Below, piece by piece: positions 38,039 to 45,699 of a stretch of 64,000 nt of DNA. The notes beneath the pieces were generated by a model. It was not told where the DNA came from. It searched no databases and saw nothing but the letters and a program-made list of their open reading frames with translations. The translations under genes and the position numbers were made by a program. Origin of the DNA: Prevotella sp. (GTDB lineage Bacteria > Bacteroidota > Bacteroidia > Bacteroidales > Bacteroidaceae); NCBI GenBank assembly GCA_003447235.1, contig DLZV01000029.1:1-64000 (forward strand). Direction: 5' to 3'. Position 1 is the stretch's first letter. Each line of letters opens with the position of its first letter.

Positions 38039-38863
38039 ATGTCACTATCAAAGAAGCAAATACTCCTCATCAACGACGTGTGCGGCTACGGCAAGGTGGC
38101 CACCGCTGCCATGCTCCCCATTCTCTCCTACATGGGAATGCCCGTCCACAACCTCCCGACCGCCATCGTGAGCAACACGCTCGACTACGGCAAGTTCAAC
38201 CTCCTGGACACGACCGACTATATCAAGGGGGTGTTTCCGGTGTGGAAGGAGCTGGGCTTCCACTTCGACGCCATCGCGACGGGATTTATCGCGTCGGAGC
38301 AGCAGGCCGATCTCATCGCCCGCTACTGCCGTGAGCAGGAGGCCACGGGGACGGCCGTCTTCGTCGATCCCATCATGGGCGACGAGGGCAAACTCTACAA
38401 CGGCGTGACGCCGGCGACCATCAACAGCATGAGGGAAATGCTCTCCGTGGCCCACCTCTGCTACCCCAACTACACGGAGGCGTGCTACCTCACGGACAAG
38501 CCCTACCGCCCCGAGGGCGTCTCGGCAGAGGAGGCCCGCCAGCTGGTGGAGGAGCTGCGCCAGATCGGTCCGAAGTCGGTGCTCATCACCTCCATCCCCA
38601 TCGACGGCCAGCCTTCCGTCATCGGCTACAACCACCTGACCGATACTTGGTTCACCCATGTCTATACGGAGATTCCCGTTCACTTCCCGGGCACGGGCGA
38701 CATTTTCTCGGCCATTCTCATCGGCCACATCCTCAACGGCACGCCCCTGGAGGCCAGCACGCGCCGCGCCATGGACGGCGTCTATACGCTCATAGACCAC
38801 AACAAGGACAACGAGGACAAAAACCGCGGCATCCCCGTGGAGCAGTTCCTCTCCCTGCTCTGA
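38039..38863 (+). CDS. Pyridoxamine/pyridoxal kinase
   Basis: 274 aa, ribokinase fold of the PdxY/PdxK type. INDVCGYGKVATAAMLPIL, PTAIVSNTLDYG, VDPIMGDEGKLYNG and the C-terminal GTGDIFSAILIG (catalytic Asp, anion hole) are all present. It phosphorylates B6 vitamers to make or salvage pyridoxal phosphate. Single gene with its own promoter and terminator; divergent from argS. Confidence 0.92.
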   Translation: MSLSKKQILLINDVCGYGKVATAAMLPILSYMGMPVHNLPTAIVSNTLDYGKFNLLDTTDYIKGVFPVWKELGFHFDAIATGFIASEQQADLIARYCREQEATGTAVFVDPIMGDEGKLYNGVTPATINSMREMLSVAHLCYPNYTEACYLTDKPYRPEGVSAEEARQLVEELRQIGPKSVLITSIPIDGQPSVIGYNHLTDTWFTHVYTEIPVHFPGTGDIFSAILIGHILNGTPLEASTRRAMDGVYTLIDHNKDNEDKNRGIPVEQFLSLL

Positions 38864-38902
38864 CGCTGTGCGCCAAGGCCCGTGAGGACCACAAACAGAC
38901 GT

Positions 38903-38932
38903 GTTGGGACAGAACGATTCTTCTGTCCCAAC
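38903..38932 (+). terminator. Terminator of the pyridoxamine kinase gene
   Basis: A perfect 12-bp stem (GTTGGGACAGAA 38903-38914 with 38921-38932), six-base loop, followed by TTCATTTC; 40 nt after the stop. Confidence 0.75.
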
Positions 38933-39413
38933 TTCATTTCCAGGACAAACCAAAACACCTCGCCGAAGGTTGCTTACGACTGCGCCCGGTGGCTACTTAA
39001 GACCAGGCCTGATCGTAGCTTAGGACCACCAAAAGGCAAAACACACTTGCCAATCGAGCGCGCTTGCCGAGCCCACCCTATTAACGTTATAACGTTTAAC
39101 GTTTTTGTTTTGGCGCAAGAAAAAGTCATATTAACAGCTTGAAACCTCCGTGGGCTTCCGTGTTGCCGCAGCCTGGGTCGAGGTTTGAGAGGACAAAAAA
39201 TGGTTCATCCGGAAAATCGAGTGATAGGTTTTGTTCATAGTTGTTTCCCTTGCAGCAACCCTTGGTCAGCATGGACTCGAAGAGTCGACGTCCCCGCGAA
39301 GCGTTGTTACTTGTTGTAAAAGTTGTTCAAGTTGTCTTTTATGTGTCCACGTCGAATCACTCCATTTTCCGGAAGAACCTTTTTTTGCTGAGGGGCAAAG
39401 AAGCGATCAAGCG
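38933..39413. other. Gene-poor left edge of the accessory region
   Basis: About 480 bp with only short, inconsistent reading frames. It holds one copy of a 35-bp direct repeat (39076-39110) and a pair of similar ATTTTCCGG-containing stretches (near 39215 and 39364). No gene is supported; it may be decayed sequence. Confidence 0.5.
39076..39110. repeat. 35-bp direct repeat with three AACGTT palindromes, copy 1
   Basis: Contains three AACGTT sites in 22 bp, preceded by CCCTATT and followed by TTTGTTT. Identical over all 35 bp to 40854-40888; a diverged core recurs at 41004-41028. The two identical copies bracket a 1.7-kb segment with the ORFan genes. Confidence 0.85.
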
Positions 39414-39767
39414 CTATGAGATAATTTCGCCGACGAGCTCCGCCCTTTGCTGCTCCAACATCTCACACCACAAAGTCGACCCTTGCAGTTTGCTGGCAGG
39501 GATGTACTCGCGAAACTTCTCGTAGAAATCGATGCCTTTCCCATCGGGAACACTAAAGTCTTCTTCAGAGATGAGCTCTACCCAGTCCAGCAAGTCGGCA
39601 TACTTCTCCATCTGTTCGTAGGAAAGATGAAGCTCGGGATTACCCGACAATTCATGCCAGTCCCACTTGTCCTTGAATGCCTCTACCAACTCTGGCGTCA
39701 AAACCCCTTCGGTGCTACACGCCGAGAAAATCTTCCAGTTGATGCGCTTGGAGAATTTGCCAACCAT
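39414..39767 (-). CDS. ORFan protein with W..LS.NPxL-type repeats
   Basis: 117 aa, no family recognised. It has the repeated pattern KDKWDWHELSGNPEL, then LLDWVELISEED. A frameshifted relative at 40206-40536 has the same kind of motif (WSEPLLEKYQDRVSW, then EDISLNP), so the two probably descend from one gene by duplication. No signal peptide or membrane span; acidic and Trp-rich, probably cytoplasmic. A TAAATTTG -7 box (39783-39776 on the minus strand) sits immediately upstream of the ATG at 39767. Confidence 0.6.
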   Translation of the reverse strand: MVGKFSKRINWKIFSACSTEGVLTPELVEAFKDKWDWHELSGNPELHLSYEQMEKYADLLDWVELISEEDFSVPDGKGIDFYEKFREYIPASKLQGSTLWCEMLEQQRAELVGEIIS

Positions 39768-39948
39768 AGCTCCACCAAATTTATTCCGTCAAGATTTGTT
39801 AAACGTTCTCTTCTTTTAAAAAACGTACTGTCCTATCCTCTCGAACCCTTCAAGTACTCAAAATTGAAGATAAAACTGTTCCTTTCATCGGGGTTCTCTG
39901 TGTGCCATCTCATGTTATATTGTCAGTATTATTAATTTAATTTAATTT

Positions 39949-40068
39949 CTACTTCAATCGGTCATTTATGATCTCCCAAATGCCATAAACTAACATTGCG
40001 CCCCATACTACAAATGCTATTCCAATTAGTAGTCCTATTAATATTAAAAAAATAAATACGTAATCCAT
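39949..40068 (-). CDS. 39-residue single-span membrane micro-protein
   Basis: Short open frame: MDYVFIFLILIGLLIG, then IAFVVWGAMLVYGIWEI and INDRLK. Residues 4 to about 30 form one or two hydrophobic spans, and a charged tail follows. A promoter-like sequence on the minus strand upstream (TTTG, 20 nt, TACCTTTA) supports expression. Function unknown; small proteins of this kind include membrane toxins and regulators. It lies between the ORFan and its broken paralogue in the A+T-rich segment. Confidence 0.5.
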   Translation of the reverse strand: MDYVFIFLILIGLLIGIAFVVWGAMLVYGIWEIINDRLK

Positions 40069-40205
40069 AATATAATTTTATTTTAATTGTTAATGTCTCT
40101 CTTACTGATTGACGGTGTAAAGGTAAGAGGAAAAATCCATATCATCAAATATCTTTGGTTAATTGACGTTAAAACCGAAAGACAAATAGTGATATGGATT
40201 GTTCA

Positions 40206-40536
40206 TTAAGACAACATCATCGTTAGTGCCGAAGAGATTGCTTTATCCATACTTTCTTCGTCAATAGTGAACGTCCATGCGTTCTCTCCATAAAACGGGT
40301 CATTCGAACACAACTCGTAACCGTGATATGGATCGTTCTTGAAACTAAACATACCTGCATATATGGATCGTCCATCGAATGTAGGGGTTTAGCGAAATAT
40401 CTTCCCAACTCACACGATCCTGATACTTCTCAAGCAGGGGCTCGCTCCACGCAAAACCCAGAGATAGGTCTTTCCACGCTTCCTCGACGAGGATGTTGCG
40501 CATGAATTCGTCATTTGTTTTCTGTTCCATCTTCAT
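40206..40536 (-). pseudogene. Frameshifted paralogue of the W..LS.NP ORFan
   Basis: From the ATG at 40536 the frame gives an acidic protein with FAWSEPLLEKYQDRVSW and EDISLNP, then stops early near 40345. A neighbouring frame continues sensibly from the same point: TFDGRSIYAGMFSFKNDPYH, then ENAWTFTIDEESMDKAIS and ALTMMLS, to a TAA at 40206. The switch lies at an AACCCCTAC tract (about 40383-40391); loss of one base there would restore a protein of about 110 aa. It is either a true pseudogene or a sequencing error. Confidence 0.6.
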
Positions 40537-40853
40537 TGCTTATTCTATCATATTGTTTGACTGTTTGTCTGTGCAAAGTTCGGCACAAGATATGCCAAAT
40601 AACGACATTGCTATGCAAAAATGGCAGACCGAGGCACAAAAGCACCGAAATAGTTTAAGTTACAATTTGCTCACCTTATTAGTGAGGCGAGCAAAACTAT
40701 CCAACTTGGACGTTTCAATTTTCGCTCGTTTCTCAACATCGGCATGTCGCATCAAATGTTTGCGGACAATTTTGACAAGACATGTGAATCAAAACTTCTC
40801 ACAGTTATTGAGGAGCCGGACACAAAATAGCAAAGCGTCTTGTCGAGGCTTGC

Positions 40854-40888
40854 CCCTATTAACGTTATAACGTTTAACGTTTTTGTTT
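40854..40888. repeat. 35-bp direct repeat with three AACGTT palindromes, copy 2
   Basis: Identical in all 35 positions to 39076-39110, in the same orientation, 1778 bp away. Each copy is preceded by a similar GAG-CTTGCC-type stretch, so the homology may extend imperfectly to the left. Confidence 0.85.
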
Positions 40889-41003
40889 GGGGATAAGGAG
40901 AAGTCACGAAATCACGATTTTGACTGAGCGATCGGCTACGCCGTAGATGCTATTGTGCTATCAACCAGAGCCTAAAACGCCTCATTGTAACATTTCCACA
41001 TTT

Positions 41004-41028
41004 TAACGTTTTAACGTTTAACGTTTTC
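41004..41028. repeat. Diverged third AACGTT cluster
   Basis: TTAACGTTTTAACGTTTAAC followed by GTTTT: three AACGTT sites in nearly the same spacing as the 35-bp repeats, but with altered flanks. Confidence 0.6.
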
Positions 41029-41064
41029 TACAACGGGTGATCCACTGCCCGCCCCCAAATAAAG

Positions 41065-41130
41065 GGATGAACGAAGAACGATCGAAGAGTGATCGAAACC
41101 TTTCGAGAATCGAAGGAGAAGTTATCGAAA
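41065..41130. repeat. Six-unit array with 11-bp period
   Basis: Consecutive 11-mers from 41065: GGATGAACGAA, GAACGATCGAA, GAGTGATCGAA, ACCTTTCGAGA, ATCGAAGGAGA, AGTTATCGAAA. Consensus near GAnnGATCGAA. Its 11-bp register is like that of the arrays at 1-158, 45485-45561 and 45700-45889, though the unit sequence differs. Confidence 0.55.
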
Positions 41131-41145
41131 AGTAAAACAATAAAC

Positions 41146-41190
41146 AATCAGCCTTGTTTATTCGCTGTTGCCGAATAAAAAAGGCTGATT
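41146..41190. terminator. Large hairpin before the DUF4143 ATPase gene
   Basis: 19-nt arms (41146-41164 and 41172-41190) pair at 18 of 19 positions around a 7-nt loop; TTTATTTT follows on the plus strand. It can insulate the downstream gene from upstream transcription. Confidence 0.65.
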
Positions 41191-41194
41191 TTAT

Positions 41195-41225
41195 TTTGTG
41201 CCACCGAATAAAAATCATATCTTTG
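41195..41225 (+). promoter_or_regulatory. Promoter of the DUF4143 ATPase gene
   Basis: TTTG (41195-41198), exactly 19 nt, TATCTTTG (41218-41225), 17 nt before the ATG at 41242. A full-consensus Bacteroidetes promoter. Confidence 0.85.
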
Positions 41226-41241
41226 CAGAAAAAAGCAGAGT

Positions 41242-42522
41242 ATGGATAAGGAAATGTTTAGAACGATCATATCTGAGAATCAAGAATATATAGGAAGCAT
41301 ACCATTGGTGGAGCGTCCCCTTGACTTGGAAGAGCATGGCAACTATGTGTTTGTGGGTGTAAGACAGGCAGGAAAGTCCTACTTGTTGTATCAACGTGTG
41401 CAGCAATTATTGGCAGAAGGAAAGCTTTTGGAGGACATTGTTTATGTAAACTTCGACGACGAGCGTCTGCAAGGGATGGCTGCTGCAGACTTTGATCTCA
41501 TCATTCAAGCCTATCACAGCATGTATAGCGGGCAGCCGATATTCTTCTTTGACGAGATACAGAATGTAGATGGTTGGGCAAACTTTGCACGTCGTCTTGC
41601 CAACTTGAAGTATCGTGTTTATGTTACGGGAAGCAATGCCAAGATGCTGAGCCGTGACATAGAGACCGTTTTGGGAGGCAGGTATCTTAGTGTGAATGTC
41701 TTTCCGTATAGCTTTAACGAATACCTTACGGCTGTTGGTATAAACATTGCAGGAGGATGGCAGTATGGCAGGAAGGCTAATGAATTGCAGCGTCATTTCA
41801 GAACTTACTTTGAATGGGGAGGTTTCCCGGAATTGGTCAACTTCCGCGAGAAGCGCATCTGGCTCAACAGCTTGTACAACCGCATATTCTTCAATGACCT
41901 TATTGTGCGGCATAAGATAAAGAACGAGGATGCCCTGCGTCTGTGTGTGCGTCGTTTGGCAGAAAGCGTGATGCAACCCTGCTCGTTGAACAGATTGAAC
42001 AACTTGGTTAAGTCGACTGGTGTTCGATGCAGTGTGTCAACCATTATGGAGTATGTGAGATATTTGCAGGAGTCTTGTCTGTTGATATCATTGGACAACT
42101 ATGCCTCTAAGTTCACAGAAAAAGAAACGGTGAAAAAGCACTATTTTGTGGACAACGGACTGTTGCACCTCTTCATCAACAACCCAGACACTCTGTTGCT
42201 TGAAAACCTATGTGCCATAACATTATATAAGAAGTATGGCAGTGGCATCTATTATTTCAACCGCAATATTGAGGTTGACTTCTATGTACCCGACGAGGGT
42301 CTGGCAGTTCAAGCCTGCTATAAAATGAGCGATGAGTCTACATTGGAGCGTGAGATAAAAGCCTTGGTAGCCATTAATTCTTTATATCCTCTGAAAAAGG
42401 CAATGATTGTGACATACGAGGACGAGGGAGTGATGGAGCGAGATGGGTTGAAAATAGAGATTGTGCCTGTTTGGAAATGGGTGCTAAATGGTGTAACCAA
42501 AGCATCACAGAAAACAACTTAA
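41242..42522 (+). CDS. AAA-family ATPase with DUF4143
   Basis: 426 aa. Walker A is GVRQAGKSYLLY, Walker B is IFFFDEIQN, and sensor 1 is VYVTGSNAKML, in residues about 35-140. The C-terminal DUF4143 nuclease-like part has GGFPELV and later IEVDFYVP. These ATPases are common in mobile and accessory regions of Bacteroidetes; their role is not established. The gene has its own promoter and an upstream hairpin, and is A+T-richer than the core genes, in keeping with transfer. Confidence 0.9.
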   Translation: MDKEMFRTIISENQEYIGSIPLVERPLDLEEHGNYVFVGVRQAGKSYLLYQRVQQLLAEGKLLEDIVYVNFDDERLQGMAAADFDLIIQAYHSMYSGQPIFFFDEIQNVDGWANFARRLANLKYRVYVTGSNAKMLSRDIETVLGGRYLSVNVFPYSFNEYLTAVGINIAGGWQYGRKANELQRHFRTYFEWGGFPELVNFREKRIWLNSLYNRIFFNDLIVRHKIKNEDALRLCVRRLAESVMQPCSLNRLNNLVKSTGVRCSVSTIMEYVRYLQESCLLISLDNYASKFTEKETVKKHYFVDNGLLHLFINNPDTLLLENLCAITLYKKYGSGIYYFNRNIEVDFYVPDEGLAVQACYKMSDESTLEREIKALVAINSLYPLKKAMIVTYEDEGVMERDGLKIEIVPVWKWVLNGVTKASQKTT

Positions 42523-42775
42523 GACATACTCGAGGCTTGTCTGCGTATTCCGGTGATACCCGTTTACCAATTCCGGTGATATCCGTCCAATCCGTTGTTA
42601 ATCTTTAGTATCGGTGGCAAAGACGCCATCTTCGCACGCAGAATAATAGCAGCCAACCGACTTGCGACTGACTGCATTTATGCTGTCTAAAGAGGAACTC
42701 TCAATGGTGGACAGGGAATTGGAGGAGATTGCCGTAGATATACCAAGCCATAGAGTTTGTGGTAAGTGACAAATC
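42523..42775. other. Gap with 23-bp tandem repeat and gene remnant
   Basis: ATTCCGGTGATAYCCGT occurs twice with a 23-bp period (starts 42547 and 42570). It is followed by broken plus-strand coding: IGGKDAIFARRIIAANRLAT in one frame, then a frame change into MLSKEELSMVDRELEEIAVD at 42680. This looks like the degraded end of a gene or insertion element; no family was recognised. Confidence 0.45.
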
Positions 42776-43621
42776 TTAAACTATTTCAAGCATTTGCTTG
42801 AAAGCACAATCTTCAGGTCCTTTTGAGGTATATACAATATTAATTTCATTTTGGGACAATTGGAGTTCATCGAATGAAATACCATACTCATTCATATTAT
42901 TCTTTACCAACTGCAGGCCTCTTGAATCATATACCACAAAATATATAGATTTTGATGCGAGACGATTCGATGCAACATATTCAAAGAAAAGCTTAAAATA
43001 ATCCGAATCAGTTATGGAAAGAGAGTGCCCATATATTATAATATTGTCAGATTTCTTTAACTGCCAGATTAGACCATCCTTTTCTGTATTTGCATCAGAT
43101 TTTATTAAAGGCTTTAGTAAATCGTCTTTTGCAAGGTCATTCTTTTGGAGGGCAGCTGTATCAACCCCCAATTTCATCTGAGCTCCGTTTGTTGCACCTT
43201 TAAATTTCCCATGTACGAAATGGATTTCTGGCTCCGTTACATTTTCTTTTGTAAAAGGATTGGTATAGTTAAACGTATAGATAATAGAGTTACTTAGTGC
43301 TTTCATAAGATGATATGCGCAACTATTATGATTGGTCTTGAAATTTGGCAGATTTTGTGCAAAATAATCAAGCATAAAGTTGCTACAAATCTTCCAAAAA
43401 TCATTGAGAAAAATAACATCTGATAGTTCCACTTCTAGAATACATTGTCTCAAATATCCCTCTAAGTTATACCAATACTCACCATCTATCATTTGTTGAA
43501 TGTAAGATAATCTATTATATTGTAAAAAAGAATCATGCTTAGCTTGGAAGAAATCCCTGAATGAAGTCTCCCAACCTAAATCCAAATCGAACCCATTTCC
43601 TATAATAACTAATGTTTTCAT
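42776..43621 (-). CDS. AbiH-family abortive-infection protein
   Basis: 281 aa. IIGNGFDLDLGWETSFRDF at the N-terminus, IYTFNYTNPF and HFVHGKF in the middle, and IIIYGHSLSITDSDYFKLF towards the C-terminus are the AbiH signatures. The family is linked to phage exclusion in lactococci; the mechanism is unknown. The gene is clearly A+T-rich compared with the core genes, a sign of recent transfer. It lies about 107 bp downstream of the exonuclease gene on the same strand. Confidence 0.88.
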   Translation of the reverse strand: MKTLVIIGNGFDLDLGWETSFRDFFQAKHDSFLQYNRLSYIQQMIDGEYWYNLEGYLRQCILEVELSDVIFLNDFWKICSNFMLDYFAQNLPNFKTNHNSCAYHLMKALSNSIIYTFNYTNPFTKENVTEPEIHFVHGKFKGATNGAQMKLGVDTAALQKNDLAKDDLLKPLIKSDANTEKDGLIWQLKKSDNIIIYGHSLSITDSDYFKLFFEYVASNRLASKSIYFVVYDSRGLQLVKNNMNEYGISFDELQLSQNEINIVYTSKGPEDCAFKQMLEIV

Positions 43622-43727
43622 TATTAATTGTCTATGTTGATTAGAATCACGATTGCCACTTGGAATCTTTTATTTTTTCATAGTGACGCTCTCTTATTAT
43701 CACTTGCATACTGGGACATTCATAACA

Positions 43728-44216
43728 CTACAGTATCTTCAACGCAATGGCGGCGCAAGCCTCAGCGTCCGCCAAGGCGTGGTGGTGGTGGGTTAAATCA
43801 TAGCCGCAGCGGGCGGCGATCACGTCGAGGTTGTGACGACCTTGGGGCCAGACTCGGCGCGAGGCAATGCAGGTGCAGTAGAACGGGTAGTCGGGATAGT
43901 CCATCTGATAGACGCGGAAGACGGCTTTCAGACAGCTCTCGTCAAAAGCCTTGTTGTGGGCCACGAGGGGGAGGCCCGCTATCATAGGTTCTATCTGCCT
44001 CCAAACCTCCGGGAAGACGGGGGCATTCTCCGTATCGGCGGCGCACAGGCCATTCACCTGGCTGCAACGGAAGGTATAATACTCCGGCTCGGGCTTGATG
44101 AGCGAGTAGAACTTATCCACTATCTCACCGCCACGCACTATGACAAGGCCCACAGAGCAGACCGACGACCGCTCGTAGTTGGCTGTTTCAAAGTCTATTG
44201 CTGCAAAATCTTTCAT
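43728..44216 (-). CDS. DEDDh-type 3'-5' exonuclease
   Basis: 162 aa. Exo I is AAIDFETAN (D, E), exo II is VAHNKAFDESCL (D) and exo III is HHHALADAEACAA (H, D), as in the DnaQ/RNase T fold. It should degrade single-stranded DNA or RNA ends. It starts 8 bp after the RhuM-Doc stop, so the two are likely in one transcript. Its G+C-rich codons look like the core genome, unlike AbiH next to it. Confidence 0.92.
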   Translation of the reverse strand: MKDFAAIDFETANYERSSVCSVGLVIVRGGEIVDKFYSLIKPEPEYYTFRCSQVNGLCAADTENAPVFPEVWRQIEPMIAGLPLVAHNKAFDESCLKAVFRVYQMDYPDYPFYCTCIASRRVWPQGRHNLDVIAARCGYDLTHHHHALADAEACAAIALKIL

Positions 44217-44224
44217 ATTATGGG

Positions 44225-45235
44225 CTACTGATTATCCTTATTGATTAGATTTACTACCACTTTCACCATCACATCTTTCTCTTCTGTGCGGCTTTCGGCA
44301 ATCATCAGCGTGAGGGCGACGAGGGTGTTGTCAGCTATTCGTTTATGTCCGTCTGGACCATAAAGTATACCATTCTTCTCCATGAACCAAAGGAAGAGCA
44401 TGGCAGCAATACGTTTGTTGCCATCGCTGAAAGAATGGTTTTTCACCACAAGATATAGCAACATGGCTGCTTTTTCTTCCACTGACGGATATAGGTCCTC
44501 ACCGCCAAAAGTCTGATATATCTGTCCTATGCTGCTTTTGAAAGAATCATCTTTCTCATTTGCAAACCATCGGCTTTCGCCAAATTGTACTTTCAAGGCG
44601 TTGATAGCATCCATGGCATTCTCGTAGGTGGCATGGAAAATTTCTTCCTTGGTTGTCTTCTCTACGCCCAATGCCTGATAATCGTAGCGGTCGAGCGTGT
44701 CGAGGGCATAGACATAATCTGTGATAATACTGAACAGTCCGGAGTATTCTCCTTCAGATACTTTGTTTTGGAGGGTGATAGCTCGCGACATCAGCCGGAC
44801 CACATTCTTCAATTCATCATAGTGGTCGAGGCGACGTTGGTCTATGACATAGCCTCTGATGAGGTACTGTTTCAATATGCTATTAGCCCATATTCTGAAT
44901 TTGGTTCCGTTTATACTCTTTACTCTATAACCGACAGATATAATCACATCAAGGCTATACATCTTTGTTTCATAGGTTTGATCTTGATCAGTACCCATAT
45001 GTGCAAATTTTGCACATGTGATATTTTCATCCAATTCACCTTCCTTGAAAATGTTTCTTATATGGCGCGATATTACAGTACGATCTCTTCCGAATAATTC
45101 AGCCATTTGGTTTTGAGTAAGCCACACGGTATCTTTCTCTAACTTTACTTCAAGTTGGGTGTTGCCATCATCAGTCGTATATAGAACGATAGACGAGCCA
45201 TTATTTGCAACAATTTTATTCTCAGTCATATTCAT
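44225..45235 (-). CDS. RhuM-family protein with a Fic/Doc domain
   Basis: 336 aa. The N-terminal RhuM part has a helix-turn-helix-like segment (LTQNQMAELFGRDRTVISRH, about 40-60) and the family core (YRVKSINGTKFRIWA). The C-terminal part (about 220-330) is Fic/Doc, with HSFSDGNKRIAAMLF, the HxFxDGNKR form typical of Doc rather than the HxFxxGNGR of AMP-transferring Fic. A Doc-like phosphate- or nucleotide-transferring toxin is possible; no antitoxin gene is evident, so control may be internal. A TAACTTTG -7 box lies upstream (45348-45341, minus strand). Confidence 0.88.
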   Translation of the reverse strand: MNMTENKIVANNGSSIVLYTTDDGNTQLEVKLEKDTVWLTQNQMAELFGRDRTVISRHIRNIFKEGELDENITCAKFAHMGTDQDQTYETKMYSLDVIISVGYRVKSINGTKFRIWANSILKQYLIRGYVIDQRRLDHYDELKNVVRLMSRAITLQNKVSEGEYSGLFSIITDYVYALDTLDRYDYQALGVEKTTKEEIFHATYENAMDAINALKVQFGESRWFANEKDDSFKSSIGQIYQTFGGEDLYPSVEEKAAMLLYLVVKNHSFSDGNKRIAAMLFLWFMEKNGILYGPDGHKRIADNTLVALTLMIAESRTEEKDVMVKVVVNLINKDNQ

Positions 45236-45484
45236 CCTTACTCCTTATATTGATTCCACATTTTCATTATCTTCCCAGCAATCTTGTTTGATTTAGAGCC
45301 ATGAATATATTACGTCTTTACATACATAACGTTTTAACTGCAAAGTTATTGCTTCGACATGCCCTTTACGTTCATACCTGTATCATATTTAGGAATTCCT
45401 TGCCTTTCGCAGGAGGCACCATTACTAAAGAGTCTTTACAAAAATGATTCTCCAATAGAATATAAACGCCTGGCGAAGGAGCGT
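45236..45484. other. Upstream region of the RhuM-Doc gene
   Basis: A+T-rich leader of the RhuM-Doc gene with the -7 box near 45341; no gene supported. It runs into an 11-bp-phased array. Confidence 0.5.
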
Positions 45485-45561
45485 GAATGGCGATAAATGG
45501 ATTGTGAATGGATACGGGCCATTATGAAGGGATAGTGAACAGATTGTAACGGTTATGAATA
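45485..45561. repeat. Seven-unit array with 11-bp register
   Basis: 11-mers from 45485: GAATGGCGATA, AATGGATTGTG, AATGGATACGG, GCCATTATGAA, GGGATAGTGAA, CAGATTGTAAC, GGTTATGAATA. The TGAA/ATGG core recurs in phase. Imperfect, but the register is consistent. Confidence 0.45.
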
Positions 45562-45678
45562 GATTTGCTTTTGGCACTGCCATGTCGTATCTTCACACAA
45601 GTTCATACAAGATAGAAACTTTCAAAAATCAAGACAATGAAACAAGTATTACAGCCTCATCACCGATGCAAAAAAAAT

Positions 45679-45698
45679 GGCAGCAAGCGATTGCTGCC
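45679..45698 (-). terminator. Terminator for the AspT/YidE-type transporter gene
   Basis: Perfect 8-bp stem GGCAGCAA/TTGCTGCC with a 4-nt loop; on the minus strand it is followed by ATTTTTTTT. It lies 192 nt past the stop at 45890, so the palindromic array (45700-45889) is in the 3' untranslated region of this gene. Confidence 0.8.
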
Positions 45699-45699
45699 A

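Larger units (their letters stand above)
40537..41064. other. Long non-coding stretch with gene remnants and repeats
   Basis: Contains a possible decayed frame at 40621-40830 on the plus strand (M.ADRGTKAPK, amber codon 11, then 57 sense codons including FAHLISEASKTIQLGRFNF). It also holds the second 35-bp repeat (40854-40888) and a third AACGTT cluster (41004-41028). No intact gene is supported. Confidence 0.45.

Noticed and set aside
39140..39240. A 35-aa minus-strand frame (MNKTYHSIFRMNHFLSS and onward)
   Set aside because: Too short, no promoter and Ser/Thr-rich low complexity; may be chance.
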